From the NCBI GenBank assembly GCA_947034885.2, contig OX344752.2:2480001-2544000 (forward strand): a DNA stretch of 64,000 nt. The letters run 5' to 3'. The stretch is from Thuidium tamariscinum (Eukaryota > Streptophyta > Bryopsida > Hypnales > Thuidiaceae). A model generated the notes under the pieces. That model worked only from the letters and a program-made list of their open reading frames with translations. It was not told where the DNA came from and searched no databases. The position numbers and the translations under genes are program-made. Shown here in pieces: positions 1-12,172 of the stretch. The first letter of the stretch is position 1. Each line of letters begins with the position of its first letter.

Positions 1-457
1 CATAAAGTAAAACAACCCATTTTGGACTAAAATGGGGGTATGCCCTCATGTGCTTGCTAAGATTTTTTTTCAAATTCCACATAAAGGCAAGTGACATTGA
101 AACTATATTTTTTTGAACATAGTAAGAATTTGTTATGAATTTCGGAAGTGTTCAAGCCATCATAGTTTAAAAGAGTTTATAGACTACCCCAAAACCAACC
201 AAAACTATATCCTTAACGCTCACTCACTCACCTATTGCAGTCACAATATTTTTTAACATAAAAGACCTGAAAAAGTCACTTCCTACAATGAATTAGCACT
301 AACAAGCTGGAAGTTCCTATTGTGGTCACTAACCCCTTTATTCCAATTATCTAAGGCATTGATTATGGTCCAAATCTCATTCACTAGAAAAACCTTCCTA
401 GGTCATTTCTAAGAGTCCACAATGGGTGAAAAGTCCGTAATGGGTTGTTTTACCTTA
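1..457. mobile_element. TIR element, left edge at or beyond window start
   Basis: The first bases (from about 5) and the reverse complement of about 430-457 share an inverted repeat of roughly 24 bases built around GTAAAACAACCCATT, with GGAC a few bases further in on both sides. The interior has no meaningful open frame. This is the shape of a small non-autonomous DNA transposon of about 450 bp. I cannot see a target-site duplication because the left flank is cut by the window edge, and I do not recognise the superfamily. Confidence 0.5.
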
Positions 458-571
458 GGACCAATGGGACTTTAAGAGTTAAATTCAAACCCTATCATGC
501 TTGATTTCTTTCCCATGTTTTACCCACACAATGTTCAATAAATTCAATCCATTATAATTGTTCAACACTTG

Positions 572-898
572 CATAAGAGGATTTCTGGGCCTCCGAGAGA
601 CTGTTTCAGGGCCGTTCCCTGAAACTATTCCCACTGCTACAAACCAGCCCCTGCTGGTTTGAATTTTTGAATTTTGAAAAAAAAAAAAAAAATTCTTTTC
701 AAAAATTTCAGGATATATTAGAAAGTAATTTTTTTTAAATTAAAAAATATTTAATATTTAATTAATATTATTAATATATTAATATTATCTGACATGACAA
801 TTGCTCGACCACATCAGCATGGGGTTCCCAGAGTTCCCAACACGTTCCCACCATTTGGGAACTCACAGTCTTGTAGAAAGGCCAGAAATCCTCTTATG
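572..898. mobile_element. MITE, family K copy 1 (CATAAGAGGATTTCTGG ends)
   Basis: The element begins CATAAGAGGATTTCTGG and ends with the exact reverse complement, a perfect 17-bp terminal inverted repeat. Inside are an A-run (about 676-691), a very AT-rich core and a segment related to the GACGTGGTC...GACCACGTC type palindromes of the copies at 12173, 35177 and 37430. It is about 327 bp long with no coding capacity. The flanks do not show a clear target duplication. Superfamily unknown; a dispersed non-autonomous family is well supported by four copies. Confidence 0.6.
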
Positions 899-3853
899 TG
901 GCATCCAAACAACTTTTCAGTCAATGAAAGTTATGCAAAAGGGACCCTGCGACACACTCAAAATTCATAGAAGGTGAGCACTGCATCTGGATGCTGCCTG
1001 AGTGCATCCAATTGTGCCTCTACGAACATCCACCAGAGTACGACTGGATCATGTCACCTGTACGAACCAAGGGTTTGCAAATATAAGAGTTTAAGATACT
1101 TGCACTCACTTCTCAACCATACAAAGCGGTTGTGCATTCATTTGTGGGCAAATTTTGCAGACAAATCCACTAAGCGTAGGCTTCTCAAGACGGAGCCCTG
1201 GCTGGTCTTTCAATAGGAGCTTTGTACTTTCGCCATGCTCATGACCGAAGATCTAAATCTACGCAATTATTATGTCCGGTTTCTTGAAAAATGAGTGGTC
1301 CTCCCAAGATAGGATTTGCAAATGTGAGTGGGATAGTACTTCCATCTTGGAGTTTGTCTCATATTCTTGACTCTTCTCTATGAATTTCAAGGTTTTAAAA
1401 CTACAAGCAAATTTTCGGTTTTTATATAGGTTTTTGGTGTGTGGCCTATTGAGCAACAAACCAAATGGATTTGCCACAGAATATATAAGGTAGAAACACC
1501 CATTCCTGAACCTGTACCTATTCTTTGTCTCTAGTGTCAGCCAATTATGTCCATAGATTTTGGTGAAACTATCTTCTATATACTGCACATTGATTTGTTG
1601 ACGCATTTGAAGGACATATATTTAATTGTGATTCACTAACAACTAAATTTCACAAGATTCTAATTTGGGTGCATCTATAGGAAAGTTTCAATGGTTTAGG
1701 TAGCCAATACTTTAAAAAATCTTAGAAATTACATATAACATCTCTCTCTCTTTCTCTCTCTCTCTATATTTTTTAAAATTTTGAATATTCATGGTTTTCA
1801 CTTGCTAACACTAAAAAATATTATTTTTTTAAAGAAGATGCCTCGAATTATATTGAATTTCTTATGTTGATGGTTTTGGATGCTCCCAGTAGTAGTTTGT
1901 CCTAAAAGTAACCACTGTCTTCAAATGTACCCTGCAATTGAAGATAAAATGGACATAATGTGGTTCTCAATGGGAATTGTGATTGACAATAAATGGACAG
2001 GAGAAGAAGTGAGGGTGCATTCAAGTGTATTAATAATGTATTTGGGTTGTAGTGTAGATTGGTTTAACATGCAATGTGGTCCATTTCAAAAAGATATAAC
2101 ATATTTAACATTAATGTATTTAAAATCAGATTTGGCTAGCCGACAACCTTTGAAAAAATTATATAGAATCTAGAACCTTAAAAACTATCATTCATCACTT
2201 TAAAGACCTTCTCTTATTTTTCATTGCAAGTTAACAAATTTCTTCTATATTTCCCCATCTCTCTTTACATTCTACATGTATTTTGCACTTTGTCAAACCT
2301 ATAGTCAGAAATAGGTACCTAGGACCACCACGATCTTAGAAAAATCATAACTAATTTAATATTGCTTCAAAAACTATGAACACTCTTTTCTTTCTAGCAA
2401 TGGGCTTTCATTCTTTTTTATTTAAAATTTGAAGAAAAATAGGATAGAGATGCTTATTAAGCATTATATCATACAACTTTAGAGTTGTAACTAATTTGAC
2501 AAGATTTTCAAAATATATGAATCAAAGTGGACTAAGGTAGCTTTACATTAAACTACAGTAAGTGCGCCATTCACGAGACAATGCTAATCACCGCATAGTC
2601 ATCGTACATAGTAGCAACGTGAACAATTTTCTCAATAGTGTTCCCAAAGTTAATGATTCCATAGTCACCGCACATTCACTACACACTATGTGGTGAAGGG
2701 TTGTTAGCTTTTTTCAAGAAAATTTTAGGCTTGTAACCTTCACGTTGGAATGAAATTTGCAAGAAGATATCTTTTTATGCTTTCTTTTTTGGAAGTGAAT
2801 CTTAACATGGCAATTATTAATAAGGCCAAGTTTCACATCTTACAAGTTTTCATAAAATTGTGGGGAAGGATTTGAATTCCATTTGTGTAGTGATTGGCAA
2901 GTTTACTATACCTACATCTAAAACAAACTTTGGTTTTTGCCTAATATTGAACCAAATTTGCAAGTGAAAATTCAAGTCTCTTATTTAGAACTAAAGTAGA
3001 TTATCAAAGTTGCTATTTAGAGGTGACACTATCCATACATCACTCTTTGTTGCGCCAATGAAGGTTCTTGATGTGTTGTTTTCTATTGAGACTATACAAG
3101 TCTACATTTTATTGATTCTTGAAATTTATCATATATTCTTTGAGTAGAAAAAATTCAAATTCTTCTTACAAAACCTTTCATTACAATTTGCTAATTGGAT
3201 TGAAGAAAAAATTTACAATGCATCCACACAAAAGACATCAATTGAGACACTTGTAATAACAATTATATTTGGAAGGACAATGAAGCTACAACATCATCAA
3301 TCAATGATTTTCAAGATTATTGAAAAAATGAAGAATGCATGTATTTGAGCAAAAATTAGGTCATTTTTGGCAAAGTACCTTGGTGATAGGTCTCATCCTA
3401 TCAAGGTTAATCTTTCAAGGACATTGAGGTTGAAAAGTGATCAATGGTTGACTTGACTATTTATTGTAGAAATAATGAATGCACCTTTTGGTACAATAAT
3501 TGTAATAATTTTAGTAACAACCTTAGTCACGGGAAGTTGCATTCTATAACCTTTGAAAGATGCATTATTGGTTCAATAATTGGAAATGTTTTGGTAACTA
3601 CCTTGGTCATTGGGGTTGTGTCCTATTCTTTAATCCTTAGTAGGCAAGTTGGTCATTGACATCTCTTTAGAAAATGTCTAAAAAATTGGTTTAAAATTTC
3701 CAAATACATTCATTGAAAAAACTACTATACAAGACATTCACTTTTTCTGCAAGATTTTGAAAGTAAATTTTTTGCATTTCTATATTATATAGAAAGATTC
3801 TATATCATTTATTAACCAAAAAAGTGGTTAGGGTATCCTCTATGGATTAGGGA
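899..3853. other. AT-rich intergenic stretch without a recognisable gene
   Basis: Frames at 974-1216, 1259-1606, 1880-2173 and 3444-3659 are short, match no family I know, and have the composition of surrounding noncoding DNA. A CT-rich microsatellite lies at about 1741-1768. The stretch 3550-3640 resembles 23275-23350, which suggests an old dispersed repeat. I see no RNA gene or recognisable promoter. Confidence 0.6.
1741..1768. repeat. CT-type microsatellite
   Basis: A run of TC dinucleotides with one interruption (a TTTC), directly followed by a TATATTTT stretch. Simple sequence repeat; no function is implied. Confidence 0.85.
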
Positions 3854-4788
3854 TTAACCTCTAAAAGACTACAATAGTTTACTAAATTTGGCAACATATC
3901 AATTTAGGACAGGTATGTGTGATTGGAGATTTCCATATTTTGGGCTCAAACTTTAATAGAAGGTGTAGACAAGGAATATCTTTTAGATGCACTAAATTTC
4001 ATGACATTTGGAGATATGAGTCAAAATTTATAGCCTAATAAGTTTTGTTTTTTCATAAATAGACAATATGGGCAAATTTTTAAAAACAATTTTTTTGATA
4101 AATAAAAATTTGAAATTATTTTTTTGGATTTATATATAAGTGGAAAACTTTGAATCATTTCATTTCTATCAATGAAGTAAAAGTTATAAGCCGTGTTTTA
4201 GTTTGTAGGTAGTTATGGATTTTCTACTCTAAAATGAACTTTGACTCAATTTTCAATGCTTTCTAGAAAAAAATAAAATTATAGGATGTAGGTTGTTTAT
4301 AATTATAACATTGCAACCATTGGGATTGACATTTTTCAATTCAATAACTAAGTTCTTAACAATTTAGTATCTTGAATCATTCTCTACTTCTTTCTCCTTA
4401 CTATTTTTTTCCTATATGTTATATGATTCCAAATCATTTGCAATTTTTCAAGCATCTATCCAACTTGCCTTGAGGAACGAATCCAAAGAAGCACCACCAC
4501 TTTGGACATTTTTTCATACAAACAAATGTGAGCTTGTGAAGCGTAGATGCCTAGTTTTTCATAGGGCCTAAAAAAGAATTTGTGTGAATTCAAAAGTCTA
4601 TATCTTGCTATTCATGAAATAAAAATTCTTGAAATTTTTTCCACATGTTCCTAAGTTAGCATACTATGAGATCATGTTGTCACATGTCCCTCCAAATGTT
4701 ATTTTGTCCAAAATTTGATATTTGTACTAGAAATGGCAATTTTGGAGCGTTTTGATTAAAAACATAGTTGAGGAACTGAATGGGTTAA
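3854..4788 (+). mobile_element. TTAA-flanked TIR element, copy A
   Basis: Flanked by TTAA at 3854-3857 and 4785-4788. The left end reads CCTCTAAAAGACT, a slightly decayed version of the family end CCCCTAAAGGAC; the right end is GAACTGAATGGG. The interior follows the order of the copies at 32220 and 54027 in the same orientation: a 'ggcaacatagcaatttt'-like block near the left end, a block reading as an A/T-rich variant of 'aatgaagtaaaagttat', a 'ttgcaaccattgggattg' block, and a 'tatgttatatgattcc' block. About 927 bp between the TTAA sites, no transposase frame, more diverged than copies C and I. Confidence 0.7.
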
Positions 4789-4846
4789 GGTGCCACTTCC
4801 TTAGATGAACAAGTGTCACTATCATTTGTCTTTCAAGGAAAATTTA

Positions 4847-5337
4847 AGGTAGGTACACCCAAAAGCGCCCTGTTCCTAAAAGCGCCATCTACAGTGCACA
4901 TACATTTCCAAAATCAATTATGTTTGCAGACTGTAGATGGCACTTTCAGAAATAGACTTTAACTGTTAAAAACTTTTGCATACGGTATCCAAATCTTGCG
5001 TTCTTTGGTGCATTGGAACAATCATGCTTTCACTTTCCCACAAGACTGCATAAAAATTTGAACTAAGGTAGGTACACCCAAAAGCGCCAGTTTCTCTACT
5101 GTGCCTAGTTCCTGTTATTATGTTGTTCAAATTTTTTTACAGTCTTGTTGGTGAGTGAAAGCATGTTCCAACGCACCAAAGAACAGTGGATTTGGATACC
5201 GTATGCAAAAGTTATTAACAGTTAAAGTGTGTTTCTGAAAGCGCCATCTACAGTCTGGGTACATGACTGATTTTGAAAATCTATGCACGTTGTACAGAGC
5301 GCTTTAAGGTCAGGAGCCATTTTGGGTGTACCTACCT
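4847..5337. mobile_element. 491-bp foldback element with AGGTAGGTACACCC ends and TA duplication
   Basis: Starts AGGTAGGTACACCCAAAA and ends with its inverse, flanked by TA (4845-4846 and 5338-5339). The left half (about 4870-5063) and right half (about 5110-5310) are inverted copies of each other over about 200 bases, so a transcript would form a long hairpin. A third copy of the terminal motif lies at the centre (5065-5088) in the same direction as the left end, so this may be two units joined head to head rather than one element. TA duplication plus inverted ends fits a Tc1/mariner- or Stowaway-like MITE. Single-unit relatives occur at 9755-9970 and 28000-28200. Confidence 0.75.
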
Positions 5338-5340
5338 TAC

Positions 5341-8300
5341 TGGAAAATCCTTTGAAGCATGAAGCAAAACCCTCCAATTAGCCTGATCAGCCCTTGAAAC
5401 CCCCGCCGTCTCCCTCATTTCAAGGACGTGCATGGAATGTGCAATTACAGAATGTGAAGGGACAGTGGGTTGTTTACAATTTCCTAATTCATCCTTTTTC
5501 GTGTTAAAATAGCCGGATCAGTGAGCACGAAAACATGAACGAGAGTCCATGTTCTAAACCGAAATTAGAACCGCAGATTCGCGAAGGATCTCATTCTCGA
5601 ATCTTAGGCCTATGTAATCCCCTATAAAAAGGCTGACTGAATTTCATGAAACCTTGAACGATTGAGATAAATAATAATATAGCAATACTGTAACATGGGT
5701 AAGAAGTAGCAACATGAATCCCCTGCCCCTCTGATATTCCTAGGTCTGCAAAAATCAAATCTGTATGGATCAAATGGACTGAGTGCAAGCAGGCGGTCTC
5801 ACTACAAAAAATCTCCAAAAAATTAGTGCCACAAGTGAGGCAGGATCCCCACTTCCGACACGTCACACTGCCCTGCAAAAGAAGAACATTTTGCATGCTC
5901 TGCACCCAAAAATACACTCATTTTCCCTCTTTATTATTTTTATTTTAAAAAAAGCTTCTTACCCTTTAAAAGCTCACCAATAGGCACCTCCATCAGTGAC
6001 ATGATCAAAACCATCCGTACTGCCATGAATTCAAACCCAACCCAGCCACAAAATTAAAAAATAGCCTCCTCACAAATTGGCCACAAATAGAATGAGTAGT
6101 CCAACAGTCAACAATTGACCTTCCTGGGCGGTTGTTTTTCTGCCCGTCCTGCCCGGCGGAGGCTCCAGGGCTGAAGATTCCCGTGGTCCGGGCACGGGCA
6201 GCTTTCCCCAGGAAAGCCAACCTGAAACTTGTGAAGGCGCTTGGCTATGGCGGAAAGAGGTTAAATAGCAGAACTTCCCCGTCCAGAGCATTCATCTCAT
6301 CCGTCTCACTCAGCCAGGGCCTGATGCGAAACTTCAATCGATTCCCTTCCTTCCGAGTCAGACAGACAGACAGCGCCGGGGCTTTTTTCACCCGCGGATT
6401 GCTGGTTCGTCTGGTCGTCTCCGGGACTCCGTCATATTAGTATGGATCCCTCATTCCTTCCTTTTCGTTGCCCTGGGGGACGGAATTGAAGTCGGACAGA
6501 ACCTGGGGTAGATTTGGAATGTGGGGTTGGGTTCAGCTGTTCCAGACATCGACGACGACGGTATCTATCGACGATGCTCTCGATATCTATCGACGGTACC
6601 TGTCGTTGTTGCTACCCTGGTCGCGCCGTTGAGCGTTGCTGAACCTTCTCGCTCGTGTGTTTTCTGAGGCCAAGAAGAAGCATCTGGAGCATCTGGCTCC
6701 TGTGGGCTCTTGGCGACTTCAGTGACTCCGCAATTCCGCGACTCGTTGCTAGCTACTGGACGCGAGGTAGTAGTAGTAGTTTGTGTGCGCGCATTCAGTT
6801 TGGGGTATGTAGTTGTTGTTGTTGGTGGGGAGCTAGCTAGCACTGATACTGAGCTCACTAGTAAGAGTGTGAGGTTCCGGGCTCTCCGGCCTTGTTTGCA
6901 TTGGCTAGGCTGCTGCTGTGCAGTTTCGATAACTCTGGTGGAGAGATTTGCTGGGTAGGGTTGCCGTCTCGGCGAGCTGCGAGCGTGTACGTCTGCTGTG
7001 AGTTAACTTCGCTGCGAATGGAGTTCAGTTCGGTTGGACCAGAGCTCTTTGTCATTGTTGTCATCATATTTGGGCTGTAGAAACACCTGAAGCGACTGAC
7101 GTCGAGCCGATGTGGGTGACAGTTGGAATCCAGTGCATTCATTCCGCCATTTATTCCATTCCATTGGTCAGTGTTTCGATTCTTTGGACCACGACGTCGG
7201 TGGAGGTGTCAAACTCTTGAGGTGTTTCTACAGGCTACATATGGTAGACAACTTGCTGGGCCGGATACATACATGCCCTGAATACATATACGGGAGTTTC
7301 ATCGAATTGCGCATCGATCATCGTCATTGCCTGCTCCATACATGAAGTCTCCTGAATTTCCTGGACGTGAAGCGAAGAAGGACGGACATTCGGTTTTCTT
7401 TGCAGTTCAGCTTCGACCGTTACGAGGGTACGCACGGCTGTACAAGGGTACGACTCATATATTGCGGCTCATGGTTTCCAGTTCATATCCCTTGTACGTC
7501 TGTTTTGCAGGTTTCGCGAAGGGACTCAGTTGCTTGAGTTTGCTCAAACTCCTAACGCACTTGTGCCTGTGTTTGGGTAGACTGTGGGGTTCAATTTTCT
7601 AACCGAACACTGTTTTCCCATGTCGTTTATGCATGCACTCCTTGGTGCTAGTTTGGCATTTTCTTTCTATGGTTGCTTCAACACATCAGCTTATATACTA
7701 TTCTACGATCCTCAGGTGGGATAGATCGATCAGATGGTGAGGTCGAGTCGAAATTTTAGCTTGGCGATGGAAAACAGTTCGTTCTTTGGTGTGCAGGAAT
7801 GCCTGTAGGTTTGAATTCCTTTCGCTTTCGAAGAATGAAACACCAAACCAAAGCGGCCGCTGTCTATGAAGTAGCGAGCAACCATAATGTCTGAAGTTCA
7901 TGCTCTTGATATTCCGGTAGCTGGTGTTGGACTGGTTTCATTGTAAGTGGGTGTTGTTGTAGGAAGACCGTAATTGTTGCAGCTAGGTGGTCAGACCGTC
8001 AGACCAAGAGGATTCAAAACCATAGACACTAATTTCAGCATTGCTTCCCAATTGTAAACCCAGACTCCTCATGAAACTTTCAGTGTGAGGTACGTGTCGG
8101 AAGCTAGATGTACGTATTCCATGTAGCCTTGGTGTACATATCCTTATCGTCCAGCATTCGATTGCAATCCAATTCTTTAGGGAGATAGCGATTAATTCAG
8201 TTGATCTGCACCTTGTGTATCAAGATGTGAAAATGAATAAATTCAGTGGCTGGCTGTTCCGTTCCGTTCTGTTATTGGGTGTACAGTACATTGACTGGTT

Positions 8301-8900
8301 GTAGTACATCTGTACATCTACTGTAGTAGCTTGTTCTAACAGCTTTTTAGGTTCTGTAGAGTTGCTAGCTTAGTGGGGTAGTGCATTTGGGGTGTCGTTT
8401 AATTGTTCACTTGCTAGTCGAGTAACATTATAAAGAGTAACAGGAACAGTAAAGTTGTAAAAATCTGACTCTATGTACTTTCTTTTGCACTTGTTTTTCT
8501 TATTTTTTCTCACAATTGTCTCTTATTATAGGTCTAATAGATACATTGATATCCTTTGAAAGGGCTCTTTAAACCTTCAGGGGTTTAGTTTAGAATGGCG
8601 TAGGGTGTTTAACCTACTGTAGGGAAGTCGTGTGCTCTCGCAGGGAAGGCTTGACACGAGATTTCATGTGAATATCTTGTGTGATTGCAAGGGAATATGT
8701 GCACCTCCCCACTTCAATTCCTTGGAGGGTCAAGGAATGTTGTGAACCCTTTGAGTGCGAGGTGAAGGGGAAAATACTGAATTTGAAACATGAGGAAGTG
8801 ATGCTATAAGCTTCCCATGTGACTGTCTTTATAGTGTGTGAAAAAGTGAACTGTTGGAGAATCAGTAGATGTAAATATTTCATATTCATGTTTCATGCTG
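5341..8900 (+). other. GC-rich gene-like island without a supported CDS
   Basis: Composition changes sharply after 5341 and is clearly G+C-richer than the flanks, most strongly at about 6100-7600, with CpG-containing words, TAG/GTT triplet runs at about 6766-6825 and splice-like signals (for example TTGTAAGTGGG near 7940 and TTGTTGCAG near 7975). This is what a plant promoter, 5' UTR or noncoding transcript usually looks like in such a genome. Overlapping frames on both strands (6005-6440, 6565-6958, 6858-7142, 7112-7602) are short, low in complexity and match no family I recognise. It may be the 5' part of a gene with long UTR introns, a noncoding RNA locus or a dead gene. Strand is a guess from the TATA-like box. 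Confidence 0.45.
5622..5632 (+). promoter_or_regulatory. Candidate TATA box
   Basis: CCTATAAAAAGG on the plus strand lies at the upstream edge of the GC-rich island, a good match to the plant TATA consensus. Transcription would start around 5650-5660 and run into the island. There is no independent support. Confidence 0.3.
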
Positions 8901-9340
8901 CAAAATGGAGTGCCATGGCTTGCAAAATGAGTTGTGAAATGAACACATTGCAGAAATTAAAAACCAAAGTCTGTAGTGAATGAAATTGGTTTTCTTCTGC
9001 TTCTCCATTGTGCATTAGTGTTGATATTTTGAGAGTGAATTACATGGGTGATGACAGAATCTGATTTTGAGACTCCATCAATTTCATTCTTGTAGCTTCA
9101 CATTTAGGAGAGATTCTTGTATTGGAGTAGCTGGTGCAGAGTGGACTTGTGAGTGCCCATGACTGTAACATCTCTACAAGCATGCTGTTTTTCAGGATAG
9201 ATCAGCAGCCCGTCTGATCCATGATTTAGTGAGTGTGAATGTATGTCTGCTACGCATATGACAGTTTGTTGCACCATTCATCAATTAGTATTCCTGTTTA
9301 ATTGTGAACACATTTTTCCTTATATTTGTGTTCCACTCAG
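8901..9340. other. Stretch without recognisable features
   Basis: Mixed-composition DNA on the right shoulder of the GC-rich island. I see no open frame of interest, RNA gene or clear repeat. Confidence 0.5.
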
Positions 9341-9655
9341 ACCATGTTTTTTTAGGCAATTAAATGCCAATTTCCTCCAAAAAAATGGGTAGCTTTGCCT
9401 ATAGAAAAATATGAGGATAAATGTGGAAAAAATTGCCAGGATGTAATCATAGCCTTGTACACCATTGCCAAAATGAGTCTAAAACCTCATTTCATTTGTC
9501 ATGCAAAGTCAACGCATGCAAAAATTACATAATCTAAATTGTATACTCAAAATTAGCCTCCTTCAATTAAAGCCCCCAAAATGAATGAGCTAGACAACTT
9601 AAAACCTTCTTGAAAGGAAGACCACATAACCATTTGTCCAAAAACAAAATAAAAA
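9341..9655 (+). repeat. Dispersed repeat family H1, copy 1
   Basis: About 315 bp. It follows the same word order as 18351-18626 and the split copy at 20343/21289-21601: a start like 'gaccatgtttttttaggcaa', then 'aaaacctcatttcat', 'catgcaaag', 'gcccccaaaatgaa', 'gagctagacaact', 'aaaaccttcttgaaagga' and 'ccacataaccatttgtcc'. All three copies are on the plus strand. Terminal repeats are not obvious. This copy keeps the intact site GGCAATTAAATGCC, which is the empty site for the TTAA insertion in copy 3. Confidence 0.75.
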
Positions 9656-9754
9656 ATCTGACTCAAACTATAAGTCTATAATCCCAAAATGCCCAAGCCC
9701 CAAGACGATTGATCTAATAAGGTATTGCATATCAAATAAATTTGTAATCTTGAA

Positions 9755-9970
9755 ACGTAGGTAATCCAAAAGCACCTCTGATTGCCATTGTACCTGATTA
9801 CTATTATTAGATTGTTTAAACTTTTTATTTTTTGGTTAGCAAGTGAAAGGAAGTTCCAACACATAGAAGAATGTTACATTTAGGTATTCTATGCAAAAAT
9901 TATGAAGGAACAAAGTTTAATTTTAAAAACGTTTCTTCTATATAGCTCGGATATTTTGTCAAAATGGTAG
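9755..9970 (+). repeat. Diverged unit of the AGGTAGGTACACCC element
   Basis: The sequence 'taggtaatccaaaagcacc', followed by AGCAAGTGAAAGGAAGTTCC and a 'tattctatgcaaaaattatg' block, parallels the right half of the 4847-5337 foldback (shared 'agtgaaagcatgttcc' and 'ccgtatgcaaaagttatt' blocks). It is a decayed half-length relative; its borders are approximate. Confidence 0.45.
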
Positions 9971-10364
9971 TACGCTACAAACTTGGCATTTTCAAGTTTA
10001 GACCATGTGGTCTAAAATGCATATTACTCCTAGATTTCAAGGACCTTGAGGTTTGAAATCTATAACTATCCTAGAAAATGAATGGAAAAATGGCATAGGA
10101 ATACTGCCATTTTAATGAAATATCTATTGTAGATATATAACTAATTTTGGAAATGTATACATGTTGTAGATGGTGTTTTCGGGTTAGTAGCACTTTTAGA
10201 GTCCCTATATTATATGAGTTATAAAGTAGGGCTTTTTCAACTTTTTTTTTTCCATATTTGCATTACATGAAAAGAAGTGAAGTATTAAGATTAGAAATTA
10301 TCCTTGTTATTTAATATTGAAATATATTTGTGGATTGTCAAAATATTTTAATGTAAGCTATTTT

Positions 10365-10618
10365 CAAAAAATTCATTGGTAATGTTTTCTTTTATTCTTA
10401 AGGTTAACCTTTAGAATTAAAGAAAAACATTACTAGTAAATTTTTTGTAATGTATTTTAGGTGACATCTGATAAAACAAATTGTGTTTTTATGTCAATAA
10501 TAATGTTCAATGTAACATCCAAATGTTACATTGATTATTATTATTGACATTAAAACATAAGTTGTTTTATTAAACATCATCTAAAATACATCACACAAAA
10601 CATAGGTTTCTTATAGTG
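10365..10618. mobile_element. Two abutting palindromes ending in a CACTA-like terminus
   Basis: A near-perfect palindrome of about 85 bp (10365-10452, centred on AAGGTTAACCTT) is followed by a second of about 135 bp (10449-10585, centred on ATGTTCAATG...CATCC). The right end, GGTTTCTTATAGTG at 10605-10618, is the inverse of CACTATAAGAAACC, which matches the end of the CACTA-like MITE at 31018-31287; the 'taggtgacatc' and 'gatgttt' subterminal words are also shared. The left CACTA-type end is not intact. Confidence 0.45.
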
Positions 10619-10679
10619 GTTTAAGCTAGAGAGGCATAGAGTAGTCTTTAGAATTGACAATTAGGAAAAAAAATCATCA

Positions 10680-11000
10680 TAAATTAATATTAGAAAGAAT
10701 ATTTAGGAATTGATATATTGATGAAAATTGTAGATTTTGAATTGTAGATATATCATCATAACTTTAGTACCATTTGAAAGAATATTTTGTAAATAAATTG
10801 ATATACCAAAAAAAGTTGTAGATTTTGAATTGTAGATTTCATCTATATGGCTAGATTCACCTATACCATCACCAATATATTTTTATAAGTTCTAAAAGGA
10901 ATATTTCAAAATGAAAATTCCTTCTAAATTCCTTTTCAAGCAATATATTATCATTTTTTAATACAATTTGTTGGAATGGGTTTCAAATGAGATTTCCCTG
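10680..11000 (+). repeat. Dispersed repeat P, copy 1
   Basis: The run of 'attttgaattgtagatt', 'taccatcaccaatat', 'tctaaaaggaatatttcaaaat', 'tatcattttt' and 'tgttggaatgggtttcaaatgag' occurs in the same order and spacing at about 28575-28860. It is an old dispersed repeat of unknown class with no inverted ends visible. Confidence 0.5.
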
Positions 11001-11434
11001 ATTTACTAGAAAGACGTGTATTTCTTACCCAAAATCTCCTAAAAAGGTCATTATTTGAATCTTATCTCTAAGACTATACTTAAAACACCTCTTTCCTTTG
11101 TAGTGATTTTATGCTCATGTTGTGTTCCTTGAACATTTTGCTCAATTTTATAAATGTATTCGGTATTTCTCTAAGGACATGGGGTATCTTTTAAGCTCTA
11201 GCTCTTCTTTGATTATTCACATGGATTTCTTAAATTTGAAATACTAACAATTGTATTTGAGAATTTTTATTTAGTCTTTTTGGAAATAGTTGTTTGTTAT
11301 TGTAACCTTGCAATGCCTCCTTGAGTGGTAATTTCTATGTAGAAATATTCCCTAGAGTCTTCACTTGTAGACATGAGTCTTCTTAGATTTCTTGGCATTT
11401 GGATCATTGTCCAAGTATTATTACTAATTTAAGT

Positions 11435-11870
11435 TTAATTCCTAAGAAGCTTGACTATGTTTTCACCAAAACCCTCCAAAACTACCATTTCTACTACAAG
11501 TACCAAATTTTAGAAAAACAACAACATTATTGGACATAGGTAATCATAGGATCTTGTATTATGCTAGTTTAAGAAGATGTGAAAAACATTTGAAAAATTT
11601 CTTCTATATAGAGTGCAAGATATCAATATTTGAATCAACAGAAATCTTTTTTTCAACCTTACACAAAACAAAGAAGCTATACTTCATAAGGTTGCATTTG
11701 TATTAAAAAAATGTTCATATTGGTGGTGCTTTTTTGAATTCATTCTTCAAGGCAAGTTGGCTACATTTTTAATGACAAACTTTAGAGAATATGAAGATTC
11801 CCTATACAACTTCGTTGCCTTTTTTGGACATTTAGATTCAAAATTGACTATGAATTTACTATAGATTCAA
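11435..11870 (-). mobile_element. Degraded TTAA-family element fragment
   Basis: Starts TTAATTCCTAAGAAGCTTG, a decayed form of the family end. It continues in the order of the copies at 24854 and 40986: 'gactatgttttcacc', 'ctccaaaactaccatttct', 'ataggatcttgta', 'gtgcaagatatcaatatttgaat', 'cataaggttgcattt', 'gcaagttggctaca'. The downstream half is unrecognisable, so the end coordinate is approximate. Truncated or decayed beyond alignment. Confidence 0.5.
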
Positions 11871-12172
11871 TCAAAAGCTCAAATTGATCGTGTTTTTTGG
11901 TCTTGGACCTAATTAATTTCAGGTTACTATTAAAAAAAATTCAATTTTCAAATTTTTTTAATTTGTGAAGTAGATGATAACTAAACTTCTTCTACTTTAT
12001 TTCATGAGTGAATTCTAAAAAGAAAAGAAATCAATTTTAATCCTAATATCAACTTTAAAGAAGAAAGAATACATTATTTGAGAGGATTGAAAAAAAAGGA
12101 TTTAGTATTATTGGATGGAGGGAAAAATTAGCAAAATCATGTAAATGTACAAAAATGTTTCTATACTTTGAA

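Noticed and set aside
6565-6858. 97-aa Thr/Ser-rich minus-strand frame in the first GC-rich island
   Set aside because: The Thr runs come from GTT/AGT triplet repeats; no domain, no signal peptide, and overlapped by frames on the other strand.
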